Positions 12,418 to 25,304 of a stretch of 26,803 nt of DNA are shown one piece after another. Below the pieces are notes generated by a model. That model worked only from the letters and a program-made list of their open reading frames with translations. It had not been told where the DNA came from and ran no database searches. The position numbers were made by a program, and so were the translations under genes. The DNA is from Ichthyophthirius multifiliis. Lineage: Eukaryota > Ciliophora > Oligohymenophorea > Hymenostomatida. Position 1 is the stretch's first letter, and every line of letters starts with the position of its first letter. Where the stretch lies: the NCBI RefSeq assembly GCF_000220395.1, contig NW_004086161.1, positions 1-26,803 of the forward strand. The letters run 5' to 3'.

Positions 12418-12762
12418 TTTTTTTTTTATAATCATTATTTATTTCTTTATATAAATTTTTTGTTTTGTTTAAAACAAAAAAAGTAAAAAATTTAATGTAT
12501 TTATAATTTAAATTAAATATTTAATAAAAATGTTTTTTTATAAATTTATTTAATGATTTTTCATATAAAAATATAATTTAAATTTATTTAATATTTAATT
12601 ATTTTGCTTATTTTTTTTTAAATATATATGTATAAATTTTATTTAAATAATTTTATATAAAATTTTTTTAAAAAATAAAATATTTCATAGAATTTATTAT
12701 ATTGTTTTTTATATTAAAATATAATTTATAATTATAAATAAAATTTTTTAATTATAATTATG

Positions 12763-12817
<55 letters not shown>

Positions 12818-13026
12818 TTATTAGTTAAAAATAATATTGTTATTTAATATAAATAATTTTATGAATAAAAATATTTTTTAAATAAATTAATAAAAAAAAT
12901 ATAGAATTTTGTATATTATAATATTATCTAAATAAATTTATTATAAATATTTAATATTATATTTAAATTTATTAATATTAAAAATAAAATAAATGTTAAA
13001 TATAAATAAATATTCCTTTTTTTTAT
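12418..13026. other. Intergenic spacer with (TA)n tract
   Basis: A/T-only spacer between two minus-strand genes, with a (TA)n tract of about 40 bp at 12767-12807. It should carry the promoter of the large membrane-protein gene at its left end. No motif is separable from composition. Confidence 0.5.
12767..12807. repeat. (TA)n microsatellite, intergenic
   Basis: About 20 TA units between two minus-strand genes. Confidence 0.85.
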
Positions 13027-13797
13027 TCATTTTGCATATATATTATTTTGCTAACTTCCTCCTCTTTATTTTTCTTAACTTTAATTAATTATATTTTAAT
13101 TTTTTTTTTTTAATTCATCATATCTATCTTACAAATATTTAATATAAATGATTTTTTCATCATTTTAATTACATTAAGATTTCCAATAATTAATATCATT
13201 ATTTTTTTCATTGATATCTTATAAAGAATACTTAATTTGTTTTTCTAATTAAATTAATTAAACTCTATATTCATTTATTTATTTAAATTCATCTTCTAAT
13301 TAATAATTATTTGCTTGTTTTTAAGCATTTTCTAATATTTTTATTTTAATCATAAGTTAATAAAAAAAAAACAAAAAATATATACTTTATATTTCTATTA
13401 ATTCATCATGTTGTTTTTACCAATTTATTAAATTTTCTTCTTTTACATTCAGTCTTTCGGCTTGTATTTCTATTTCTTTTTCTAAAGAATCTATTCTATC
13501 TTCCAAACTTAAAATTCTTTAACCTTAATTTGCTATTATATTAAGATTATCTTTTTTTTTTGCGAAGTGTATTTCTTCTAAATGTAGAAGTGAATTTTAT
13601 CTACTTTATAAAAAAAAAGGTTCATTTTTTTATTAAAATACAGGATCTATACTTTAATGGAAAGATCCTCCTCTACGTTGTTAGAAAAATTGTTAATTAG
13701 GAATTTATTATCCAAATGTGGGAACATAATTTACTAAATGAGGTTATAAATAATTTTAATTTAGGATATAAGGATAAGATGAAGAAAATAATATCAT
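13027..13797 (-). CDS. Small coiled-coil protein
   Basis: Minus strand, ATG 13797 to TGA 13027. A single phase-1 intron lies at 13332-13385, and exons of 412 and 305 nt give 238 aa. The N-terminal 60 residues are low complexity (Tyr/Pro/Gln, with QQRRGGSFHQSIDP). From about residue 85 to 215 the protein is a heptad-like coiled coil (LEDRIDSLEKEIEIQAERL, LEDEFKQINEYRVQLIQLEK). It ends with a second Arg-Gly-Gly-Ser. No domain family was recognised. Coiled-coil proteins of this size are common in the ciliate cortex and basal body, but no location can be assigned from sequence. Frame openness and codon variety make it a confident gene. Confidence 0.8.
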
Positions 13798-16529
13798 TTT
13801 ATATTTTATTTAGTTTTATTTATTTTATTGAATAAAATTAATTTTATTTTTTTAATTAATAATTTTTATTGAATTATTATTTAGTTGGTTTAGCTCGTTT
13901 TTCGTTTTATATATATATTTTTTTTTAAAAAAAAATAAAAAAATATTTAATATAATAAAATTTTTTTTATAAATATATAAAAAAAATTAATAAATTAAAA
14001 ATTAAAAAATAATCTTATTGAAATCTATTTGTAAGGGCATATTACATCTTTGAAAATAAGTATTCAGATAATATTTAACAGAATTATAAATTAATTAAAT
14101 AGAAAATGAAGAACTTTATTATTATATTAAAATATTTTATTAATAAAGTATTATATTATGTAATTATCTTTTATAGACTTTTAGAGAAAACTATTAATAA
14201 ATTTGCTTAATCAAACATTTTTTTTTCACAAGAATAATTTTAATTTATTGTTAAATAATAATATTTTATAGAATCTTAAGGATCTATTATTATATATTAA
14301 AAATAATAATATGCAAAAAAAAAACTTATTAAAATTTCTAAAAAATTATTATTGAAAATTTTTTTTTTTTTTTTAAATTAAATACTTTTTTTTAAAAAAA
14401 AAAAATATAATAAAATTTAAGGAATATAAATAGAATTAATGTTCTAATTTTTTTTAGGAATTTACATGAGAAATAGATATAACTTTTAATAATATAAAAA
14501 TTTAGAAGCATTGAATTTTCGTATATTTATGTCTAATTTAATTATATTTTAGGAAAATTTAAGAATATGAATAATATATTATTAATATTAAAGTAAAACT
14601 ATAAAAATAACATATATTAAACAAAAAATTATTAAAAAATTTTTAGAAATTAATTAATTAATTAATAATATAAAATAAATAAATATTTAAAAGTAATATA
14701 TTTATGGAAAAAGAGAACAAAGAAAGAAAATTTAAATTAAGGCAATTTAATAGAATAAATAAAAAAATATAATTAATATTTTTTAAATTATGTTAAATAA
14801 TTTTATACTAAATAATAAAATTTTGTATTAATAAAATATTTAAGAATATATTTATTATTAAAAATAACTATGTAAATAATAATTTTATAGATATCAAATA
14901 TAAATATAAATTCTAAAGAATTGTGGATTTATAATAATTATATAAATGATAATTATTAATTAAATAAGTATGTGTAAATAAAATAATAAATAAAGGAAAA
15001 AAAAATTAAAAAATAGATAAATAAAGAAAAAATTAAGTATAATATAATAGATATCATTTTATATAAAATTGAAAATAAAAAAAGGTTAAAATTTATTAAT
15101 ATTTATAAAATAAGTAAATTATTATTAAATAAAAATAAAAAAATAAATAAAATATTTAAATTAAATTATTATTTAAAATTATTATATTTTGTAATTAAAA
15201 AGATATTAAGAAATGTTAAAAATAAAAATAAAAAATAAAAAAAAAAAAATAATATAAAATAAAAGATAGAATAAATATAATTGTATATATAAATATAGTG
15301 TAAGATAATAAATATTTATATAATATTAAATTATTATTAACATTTATAAATTATTAATAAATTGATAATTATAAAAATTACATGTATTTAAAAATAATAT
15401 TAAAAAAGATAAATTAAATTTTTATTTATTTAATGTAAAAAAAATAAATTAAAATTTCCTGATAATATAAAAAAATATAATATAAAAATAAATATAATAT
15501 ATATAAATAAATATTTTTATATATTTATATATTTATATAATTATATAATATATAATAATATTATATTAAATATTTTTTATTTATATTAAATTTTTTTATA
15601 TATTTTAATATAATTTAATAATAAATATAGACAATTTTTATCAATTATATTTTTATATTATTCTTTTTAACCTTTTTTTCTTTATCATACTTAAAATTTT
15701 TATATTGTATAAAAAAACATTTTTTTTAGATATTCTTAATTAGGTTTTATAATTTTAGTTATTCTTTATATTTTAATATAATTTTAATTATATCTTCTTT
15801 ATATTTATTTTGAATTTGTCACTATTTAATTATATATTCATTATTTTTAATAAATGTCATTTTTTTTATTAATTAAACAATATAATTGCTTAATATTAAA
15901 ATAAATTTATTTTAATTAAATATAAGATCCTTAAATAAGATAAATTTATAGGCTATTTTAATAAATTAAAATATATTTATTTAATCATTTTAAGACCATT
16001 TTGAATTTATTTATTTATATTTAAATTTATATGAATTTTATTTTTATTTAATAATTTACTAAATCTAAATATTTTACAAATAATTAAGTTAAAAATATTA
16101 TGTTATTATATTTATATTTTAATAAATAAATATTTTTTTTTAATTTAAATATTTTTTTTTTTTTTTCTTTTTCACTTTACAAATATAACTTTATAAATCA
16201 TTTAAATTTACTTAAAAATTTTAATAAAATTACTTATTTTATATAATCTCTATAAATTTTATAAAAAAATATATATATATATTTTAGGATTAAATCATTT
16301 ATTAAAATAATCAATTATATTAATATATACAATTTATTAATAAAATAATATATATTTTTGTTATTAAAAATTAATATATATATTATTTTTTTTTATCTAA
16401 AAATATCCTAGAATTAAATTATATTTATTTAATAAATATTAAATAATTAGATTATATTAATGCAATTTATATATTATATAAAATTTTTTTTATAACCTAT
16501 ATATCTTTATATAACAAATATTAATAAAA
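13798..16529. other. AT-pure gene desert with one long TGA-free frame
   Basis: This 2.7 kb stretch is almost only A and T, without a recognisable gene. From about 14050 to the next gene the plus-strand frame whose codons start at positions equal to 2 modulo 3 contains no TGA, although about a dozen TGA triplets occur in the other two frames. A shorter ATG-to-TGA frame (14704-14949, 81 aa, starting MEKENKERKFKLRQF) has slightly richer codon use. The left half (14400-15450) is A/G-rich on the plus strand, like ciliate coding strands; the right half (15640-16200) is T/C-rich. It may be decayed genes, an origin or scaffold-attachment sequence, or plain spacer; the sequence does not decide. Confidence 0.4.
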
Positions 16530-18966
16530 ATGGACTTAAAAAGAACAAAATTAATTGTAAAATTTTTAGAACGTTTATACAGTTCATCCCATTTTATTAA
16601 ATCTTTGGAAGTTTTGTCTCCAACTGCCTTTTAAGTTAACTATTCTTAACCTAACTTTAAAGAAAACGTAAGCTAGCAACTATAATAATATATATACATT
16701 GACTTAAAATCCATTAAAAGCATAAAAAATAAACAATTTTCCTTTATTTTCATCTACTAATATTTAATCAGTATCTCCTTTGAAAAAATATAAGGCTATA
16801 ATATAAAAACCTGATGAGAAAAAATTAATTATGGAGATTTATTGTAATGAAGATTTAACTTAATCAATAAACCTTTCTGAATTCCACCAAAAGATTTTAA
16901 ATGACTCTATTATTGGACAAGCTTTAATTTGGAATAAATAAGAAACAAAAGTCCTTTATGTAGCTTAGGAAAAAGCAAAGATCCAAAAAAGCTATTTTGA
17001 GGCAAATAACGACGAAGAATTGTAAAATGCGCACGAAAATTATAAACTGGAATAAGATTTTGGAGAAAAAATGAATGGAATTACCCAAACAGTACTTTTT
17101 GAATATGATTTAGAAAAAAAACACTATTTTAAATTTAAATTCCTACAAATATACTTTTATGTTATCCATAGTATTTATCAGATGATAGTATTATTTATTA
17201 AGGATATAAAGTACACGAGGAATTCAAATATGGTATTTTGCATTGTTTTAATAGATATTCGAGTATTTATTTAGATGAAAATATTATAAGAAATCAAGTT
17301 TTTCCTAAAGTAAATTAAGATGGATAAAAAGATGATGAAAAACAAAAAGACGAAAAAAAAAAGAAGTTTAAACAAAAATTATTAGCTAAGATGATGCCTC
17401 TTTTAGACCTATATTAAGTCCAAAAGGTGATAAAATAATTTATTTTGGAACTCCTTTAGAAGCCCCTCATTTAAATTATTTAGCTTTAAAATTAATTAAT
17501 GTAGGTAATGGTTTTTCTGTTTAAGAGATATTGCCTATTAAAAGAGATGGAAAGGAAGGTTTTTTGGGTGTATGTGGTTTTTATGAGGATTTAAAAAATA
17601 TTTTTTGGCTAAATGATAATAAGCATGTTGTTTTTACGAGTAGTTATTAAGGTTCTATGTAAATATATATTGTTAATACGGAAAATAAAGAAGTTTTTCC
17701 TATATCTAAAAATGAGACTCTTTCGGATGTTTTTTAACTTTTGTAATATGATTAAGTTTCCGGTATTCTTTATGCTTCGTTTACAAATATGAAAAATCCC
17801 TTGAAGGTCGTTTTTGCAAATTTAGACTTAAACTTAAATACGAAAGTATTATCTGAAAAAATAGAGTGGAAGGAAGTTTCGTTAATAAATAATAATACTA
17901 ATATTATTTTTTAGATATAATAAAATATAATTTTTGAATAATTCGAAGAAAGATTAATTAAATAAGGAGAGGCTGAAGGCTTTTTCTGGAAACTTAAAAA
18001 ATTCGAAAACTAGAATATACCAAACGAGCTGAAAGAATTATATGAAAATAATGAAAAAATTAATCCTCTGAAATATTCTTAAGATAATCAAAGACCTTTA
18101 GTTGTTATGGTGCATGGTGGTCCACATGGAAGTAGTGCGGGAAATTTCGGATTGTTAAGATTGTATTTTTTACTTTAAGGATATGGTATTTTAGCCCCCA
18201 ATTATACAGGATCATGCGGTTATGGATAAAATTTCATGGAAAAATTATTAACAAATATTGGAGATATTGATGCTTAGGAAATACTTGGAATGATAGATTA
18301 AATTATATAAAAAGGCTTATGTGATCCTAAAAAAATCATTATTATAGGAGGTAAATTGTAATATATATATTTTTTTTAATTTCTTGTAATTTATTTATTT
18401 AAAAAACTCAATTAAAAATAATTCAATAAAAATTGGATTATTGTCCTTTTTTTTTTTTTTTGAGTTTTTAAAAAGAGATATACAGAAAACATAAAAAACA
18501 AAAAAATCCATATATATATTTATATAAAGGAAGTTATGGAGGATTTATGACTGGTATTATGGCTACTAGACATGCTGAAAAATTCCTTTGTGGTATTTTA
18601 ATGAATCCTGTAGTTAATATTAATTTTAATTTAAATGCATCTGATATACCTGAGTGGTCTACTGCAGAATGCTTTAATAGAAAAAATAATTGGAATTTAA
18701 GTCCAGAAGACTATAGAAGGATGTTTGAAATTTCTCCAGCTTCATAAATTAATAAGTTACCTTCAATTAATTTTATTGGAGTTAAAGATAGAAGAGTACC
18801 TTATTAATAAAGTATTGCTTTTCATTCTTAATGTTTATAAAATGGATGCGATTTTAAAACTTATGTTTATCCAGAAGCTGATCATTCGCTTGATGATTGC
18901 TTGAATACTGTTTTTGATGTTTTGATGAAATCTATTCTTTTTATTGAAGGTTAATTATTGAAATGA
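16530..18966 (+). CDS. Acylaminoacyl-peptidase (S9C prolyl-oligopeptidase family), with apparent frameshifts
   Basis: ATG 16530 is in an aataaaa context; TGA is 18964-18966. The family removes N-acylated amino acids from blocked peptides in the cytosol. The C-terminal alpha/beta hydrolase domain is complete: VVMVHGGPHGSS, LAPNYTGSCGYG, catalytic Ser in GGSYGGF (its codon lies just after the intron 18351-18529), catalytic Asp in KDRRVP and His in EADHSL. The N-terminal beta-propeller matches the family in order (LIWNKQETKVLYVAQEK, FGEKMNG, LSPKGDKIIYFGTP). The total of about 750 codons fits the normal length. The frame changes three times: near 16635-16668, either a 28-nt intron (16635-16662) or a one-base excess; near the A8 run 17114-17121, one base missing; near the A10 run 17353-17362, one base missing. 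Intact motifs on both sides favour base-calling error over a dead gene. Confidence 0.88.
18351..18529 (+). other. Intron splitting the catalytic-serine motif of the acylaminoacyl-peptidase
   Basis: GTAAAT at the 5' end and TAAAG at the 3' end flank 179 nt of A/T-rich sequence. It is phase 1 within the second glycine codon of Gly-Gly-Ser-Tyr-Gly-Gly, so the hydrolase active site exists only after splicing. Confidence 0.9.
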
Positions 18967-19237
18967 TTTTATTTTATTTTTAATTTAATTATTAATATTT
19001 TTTTTTTATTATTATTTTTTATAAAATATTTTTGTTCTTTTTTTTTTTTTTTACTAAATTAATTTTTTATAATTCAAAAAATATAAAAAAAATTGTATTT
19101 TTTTTGTTTATTTTTTAAATTTTTTTGTTTAATATTCTTTCTTCTTTTTTTTTTTTATTATTATTATTTTTTAATCGTTAATTTGAAAAATAATTAATTT
19201 TGATACATTAAAAGTTAAGTAAATAATATAAAAACAA

Positions 19238-21256
19238 ATGGGTGATATAAAAGATACTAAAATAAATGGAAAATATTTAATAGGTTAAAAGTTAGGTTCA
19301 GGTTCATTTGGTGATATATATTTAGGTACATAAAAACTATAAATAAACGAATTATAATAATTCCATAATATAAATGAAAATTTATATATATATATAAAAA
19401 AAAATAAGCAACAAATATAGAAACAAAAGAAATAGTAGCAGTTAAACTAGTAAAAAATCTTAAAAAAATTATTTTTATAAAAAATCAATCAAATAAAATA
19501 AAATAAAAAAGGAAGATTGTAAAAGTAAATAACCTTAATTACTTTTTGAAGCAAAAATAATGAAATCCTTATAAGATAGAGGTATTAAAATATATGAAAA
19601 AATAAATAATAAAAAAAGTTGGTATTCCAAAACTATATTGGTATGGTCAGGAATGTGGTTGTAATATAATGATTATAGATCTTTTAGGTCCTTCGTTAGA
19701 AGATTTATTTAATTTATGTAAAAGGAAATTTTCTTTAAAGACAACAATTATGTTATATGATTAATTAGTATGTTCATTTATGTATATATATATAATTTAT
19801 TATTTTTAAAAAAGATGTAAAGAATAGAAAGTGTACATATAAAAGGATATATACACAGAGATATAAAACCAGATAATTTTTTAATAGGTTTAGGCAAAAA
19901 ATCGAATTTAATATATATTATAGATTATGGTTTAGGAAAAAAATTTAGGGATTCAAAAACACATTAACATATTCCTTATAGAGAAAATAAAAATTTAACA
20001 GGAACAGCTCGTTATGCATCTATAAATGCACATTTAGGCATTGAGTAATCAAGAAGAGATGATTTAGAGTCCTTAGGGTATTTAATTATTTATTTTTTAA
20101 AAGGATATTTACCTTGGTAAGGTATAAAAGCAAATAATAAATAAGAAAAATATACAAAAATAATGGAAAAAAAAATGTAAACACCTGTAGAAATTTTGTG
20201 TAAAGGATTACCAAGTAATAAAAATAAAAATATAAATTATTTTTTTATAATTTAAATATATAAGTTGAAATTTCTACTTATTTGAATTATTGTAGATCTT
20301 TAAAATTTGAAGATAAACCAGACTATTTATATTTAAGAAAAATGCTCAAAGAAATATTCTATAAAGAAAATTATGAATGGGACTTTATGTATGATTGGTG
20401 TTTACCTATTAATGTAAAATATTAAAGATAAATATATATATATATAGATAATATATATATATATATATATATTTTTATATATAATATATTTATATATATA
20501 TTTTATATAATATTAATATTTTAATATAATTTTATTTTTTTTATTTTATCTATTTAAATTTTAAAATATTTAGAATGAAATAATTTATAGTTTTTTTTTT
20601 TTTTATTAAATAAAAAAAATTTTATCTTTATAAATTAAATAATTTATATATAAAATTTTATTTTATTTTTTAAAATATATTATAGGGTCAAAATGTAATA
20701 AATTACTCTAATGGGAAAATAAATATAAGCATAAATACTAGCATTTAAAATAATAATTAAACTATCCCTTTACTTACAGGTTTTTTTTATTTAATTTTTT
20801 TTTTATTTAAATGAATTATTTATTTTTGTTAGAATATATTTTAAAATAAAAAAATTAATATTAAAAAAATTAATTTTGAAATATAAAAATAAAAATAAAT
20901 TTAAATCAGGTGATAATAAATTAGACAATATAATTTAAAGTCAATATAACGATAAAGAATTATAATCTATAACATAAAATATTCCAATTGAAAATATTGA
21001 TAATAATCAAAATTAAATTTATGAAGAAAATAATAATAAATAAGAAGTAGTTATTTTAGAGAATAGTAGATAAGAAGAATTTATTCAAGAAAATAATAAT
21101 ATATAATAGTAATTAATATAAAATTATGAAATTTATATTGAAAATAATAATTATGCACCTTTAAATATTACTGAATTAAATGAAACTATTGATGAATATA
21201 AAAATTAATTAGAACCATAATATTATGATTAATATAATAATACATATGAATATTGA
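19238..21256 (+). CDS. Casein kinase 1 family Ser/Thr kinase with Asn/Gln/Glu-rich tail
   Basis: ATG 19238 (aaaacaaATG) to TGA 21254-21256. Eight exons are separated by introns 19326-19408, 19450-19511, 19582-19618, 19768-19814, 20215-20264, 20414-20685 and 20780-20909, giving 445 aa. Kinase marks in order: glycine loop [13 protein letters not shown] lysine in [17 protein letters not shown], catalytic [10 protein letters not shown], metal-binding [11 protein letters not shown], and the CK1-specific [22 protein letters not shown]1 has a Pro-directed-independent, acid-primed substrate preference and acts in many pathways, including ciliary ones. The usual DFG is DYG here. The kinase core ends near CLPIN (residue about 298). 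Two further exons encode a tail of about 145 residues rich in Asn, Gln, Glu and Ile, with no recognised domain; such tails commonly control CK1 activity or localisation. The tail frame stays open with good codon variety, so it is likely real. Confidence 0.93.
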
Positions 21257-22066
21257 TATAATTAAGCTTTATAATATATTAAATAATTATATTAAATTTA
21301 TTTTTATATAAAATATTAAATAGAAGATTATATATATTATTTTTTTATTTAATTAATTAAAATAATTTATATAATATTTCTATTGTTTTTTATGTGAATT
21401 TTAAGCTTTTTTTTAAAAAAAAAAATAGTTTATTAAAGAAGTATTTTTATAAGAGAAATTCTATTTAGGAAATTTATTTGAAATATACGTTTTAGTTTTT
21501 TTTTGAATTCTTTATTTTATATTTTTTTAAAACAGAAAACTGATAGTTTTATTTTTGATAAATTTTTTAAGATTTAATAAAGTATAAATTTTGTTTCCTA
21601 GAAAATTTAAGTATTTCTTTCCAATCTAAAAATTTAATTTTTTTTTTTTATAAAATACATTATAAATATATGTCTTATGTAAAAAGAAAAATTCAATAAA
21701 TTTATAATTTATATTGCGATATTTTAATATGATTATATTTGGTTAATTTCTTTTTCTGACTTCAGTTTTAATGAGAAGTTAGAGACGTATTAAATGTTCT
21801 TGTGTTTATATAAAATATTAATCATAAAACATTTTGTTTTCTTAAAAATTTGTAAAATTTTCAAGTTTGTTTAGAGTTAAAAATAGTTTAATCGTATGGG
21901 TGTTTATTGCTTTTATATTTAGAATTTTATATATAAATATATATATATTATAATATTTTATATTTATTTATAATGGTTGTTTTTTTATTAAATATTATTG
22001 AGTTTTTAAATATTTTTTTAAATGATATTAAATATATTTATATGTTTAACTATTTTATAAAAAAAT
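21257..22066. other. Intergenic segment with gene-like base composition, identity unknown
   Basis: The segment 21420-21920 has clearly more G and C than other spacers in the window. It is TGA-free for long stretches in one minus-strand frame (for example reading FLDWKEILKFSRKQNLYFI; first ATG at 21832) and in one plus-strand frame. The minus frame shows better codon variety but its upstream part lacks an ATG, and downstream it runs into the CK1 tail without a stop. It could be an uncharacterised or decaying gene, a long 3' UTR or a non-coding RNA. No known RNA family was recognised. The last 100 bp should hold the promoter of the next gene. Confidence 0.35.
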
Positions 22067-22390
22067 ATGAAAAATAAAATAATGAAAGAAAATTAAGAGA
22101 AAATAGAAAATAAAATAAATAAGTAAAAATCATAAAATAATTTCGATTATTCTAAATATAACAATACAAAAATATTGAAAATATGTTAATTAGAAAAAAC
22201 CAATGTAAATATAGAATAACAAAACAATAATATAAATATACATAAAAATGATAAAAATTATTAAAAAATTAATACAAATTAAAATATGAATATAAATTCA
22301 TCATAAAATATAAATGATTAAAGTAGTAAAATACCATAATATCAAAAATATGGATTTAATTAAAAAGAATTAAATTTATTAAAAATAAGG

Positions 22391-22463
<73 letters not shown>

Positions 22464-22986
22464 TAATACTTCATTTTCATAGATTTGATAAAATTTCTGT
22501 AAAAGGAAAACTTACTAAAGAAAACTTTATTGATAGTTTAGGAATTATGGGTTTTGACAATTCCTTCGTTGACCGTATATTTAATTTAATTGATACAAAA
22601 TAGTAAGGTAATGTTGATTTTGAAGATTTTGTTTAGTATTTATCTATTTTAATGAATGGAAGTCAAGAAGAAAAAGCCATGTTTTCATTTAATATTCTAT
22701 CTAACAAAAAAGATAAGATAACATATGAAGATATCGAAAAACTAGTTTTCGAAGTTTCATATTTATGGAATAATATGACTGGTTCAAAATCTATACCAAC
22801 ACAAGAATACATTGAACATATTTTCAATATTTTTGATTATGATAGAGATGGAGAAGTTTCTTTTGAAGAGTAAAAAATATTTATAATTAAATTAATAAAT
22901 AAATTAATAAGTTATTTTATAATATATTCTATATAATAAGAAATGTTCGGATGGTTTGAATTTTTAAACAATGGTAAAATATATAT

Positions 22987-23028
<42 letters not shown>

Positions 23029-25272
23029 TATTTAGAGGATATTAATATTTAGTAAATGTTAGAAGAATATAGAAGAAGTTAATTATTGAAGAGAAAAAAA
23101 TAAAGAAGTAATAATTAAATTAAAAAAAAAGAAGATATTGCTTCTTTATAAATTGACAATTTAAATATTAAAGCGAATTTGATTAAATTACGTGTAAATG
23201 AAATACAGAAATATTTATTAGAGTCCTTAGATATAATTAGAGATTATAAAAATAAGAAAAAAAATTAAAATATTAAATCTTCTTCTTCTATTTCTATTTT
23301 TTCTTAAGTAAATTTTTATGTTCCTTTAAGTAAAATAGCAGATGTAGATCCAAATGAAGATGAATGCTTTGAAGAAAGTTTATAAATTTAGTAATTATTG
23401 AATTAAAAATTATTAAGTGATAACAATTCTATTAACTAAGATGAGTAATGGAGGAAAAAATTGACTAATAAGTTAAAAAATATAATTAACATTTCGTAAA
23501 AATTAAGAAAAACATGTCAAGAATAACAAGAAATGAAATATAAACAATAAATTCTATATAGTGTATAATCTAATGAAAATAAAAAATAATATGAAAAATC
23601 TTTTTCGAATATTTCGTATGCTTTTACTAATTCAATGAGTCCAATTAAAAGAAAAAATTAAAGAATTCAAACACATTTAGCTATAGAATAAATTAAAGCC
23701 AAAAAATATCTTTCTTAAACAGAAATTTTATATGAAAACAATAATAATTAAAGTGAGTAAATAAAAAAAATAATTAAAATTAATTTATTAATATGTTTGT
23801 CAATTTATTAATTTTTTTTATGTTAAAAAAAAGAGTCGTTACATCATCTCCTAAAAATAATAAATAAATTAAATTATTATATGATTAAATAGATGGAATA
23901 AGGAGAAATTTATCGATTTATTTTGGTCATTAAAATTGGTCTTTAGTTTTAAATATGATGATTGGAATAAGAAGAGCTATTAAAGAATTACATCCTTTAA
24001 ATTATAAAGTAGATATAAATGATGATCATTTTTCGAATAAATGTATGTATGATTTATCGAATAAAAGGGCAGCTAATTTCGATATTACTAAAAGTTGTGT
24101 ATTTTATGATTATGCGCCTATTATTTATGAAAAAATTAGAATTTCTTAAGGGATTACTAATGAATAATATTAAAGATCAATTGGACCTGAAGGGCTTTTA
24201 GGAAATCTTATTATGGGAAATTTAAATAATTTAACTGAAAAATGTAGTTCTGGAAAAAGTGGATCATTTTTTTATTATTCTTAGGATGGTTTATATTATA
24301 AATTTCTTAATTTTTTTTATTTTTTCTATAGATTAGTTTATGTTAAAAACTATTTCTAGAGATGAATTTTTTTTTTTTAGGAAAATTCTAAAACCTTATT
24401 ATGAACATCTTATTTCGAATTTCAACACATTAATAACTAAGTATTTTTTTATAATAAAAATATAAAAAAACATAAATTATATGTATTTGTAATTATTTAA
24501 AAATTTAATTTATATAGAACTTATGGTTTACATAAAATGAAAATATTTAGTTCTAAAAAGAAATCTAAATATATTTATTTCTGTATAATGGGAAATCTAT
24601 TTAAAAATAATAGATATGTAGATATAAGATATGATTTGAAAGGTTCTAAATATGGAAGAACTTAAAGAACAATAAAAAACTAATAATTGTTATATTTTTT
24701 TTTTTTAATAAAAATATATATATTTATTATCTTTTATTTCTCTTTTTTTTAAAAAAAGAGACCCAAGCATTGCATTAAAAGATAATGATTGGATTGAAGA
24801 TAAAAGGAAAATAGAAATAAATGATAAAGATAAAAAAATATTAAGTATTTAATTAGAAATAGATACTAGATTTTTTTAAGATAATTAAATTATTGATTAT
24901 TCTTTATTGGTTGGATTTTCTTAATTAAAAGATAATGGTATTTTTAATAAAATATTTAGTTTTATAATTTAAAAAATAAAATAAAATAGAAATTGAAGAT
25001 ATATTAAAAAATAATGAAGATTGTAAAGTGTCTAAAAATACAAATTTAAGATTTTATGAAGTTTATTAATAAAAAAAAAAAAAAAATTACAGATTATATA
25101 TAAATATAAAATTTTTATAAAAATTAATATTATTAATTATAAAAAGAAATGCTAAGGAGGAATATTAAGTAAGGATAAAGATAAAATTATATATATAGGA
25201 ATAATAGATATATTAACATAATTTACGTAATAAATTATAAATAATTATATATAAATGTATATATATAAATAA

Positions 25273-25304
<32 letters not shown>

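Noticed and set aside
13798..16529. CRISPR array, rRNA or tRNA genes in the desert
   Set aside because: No spaced direct repeats and no conserved RNA cores were seen; the sequence is nearly pure A/T.
17071..17274. Plus-strand frame starting MNGITQTVLFEYD as an independent gene
   Set aside because: It is an internal piece of the acylaminoacyl-peptidase (FGEKMNG motif) that ends in the wrong frame after the A8 run.
21700..21850. Possible small nuclear RNA in the G/C-richer spacer
   Set aside because: No U1-U6 landmark sequence or snoRNA box pair could be recognised by eye.
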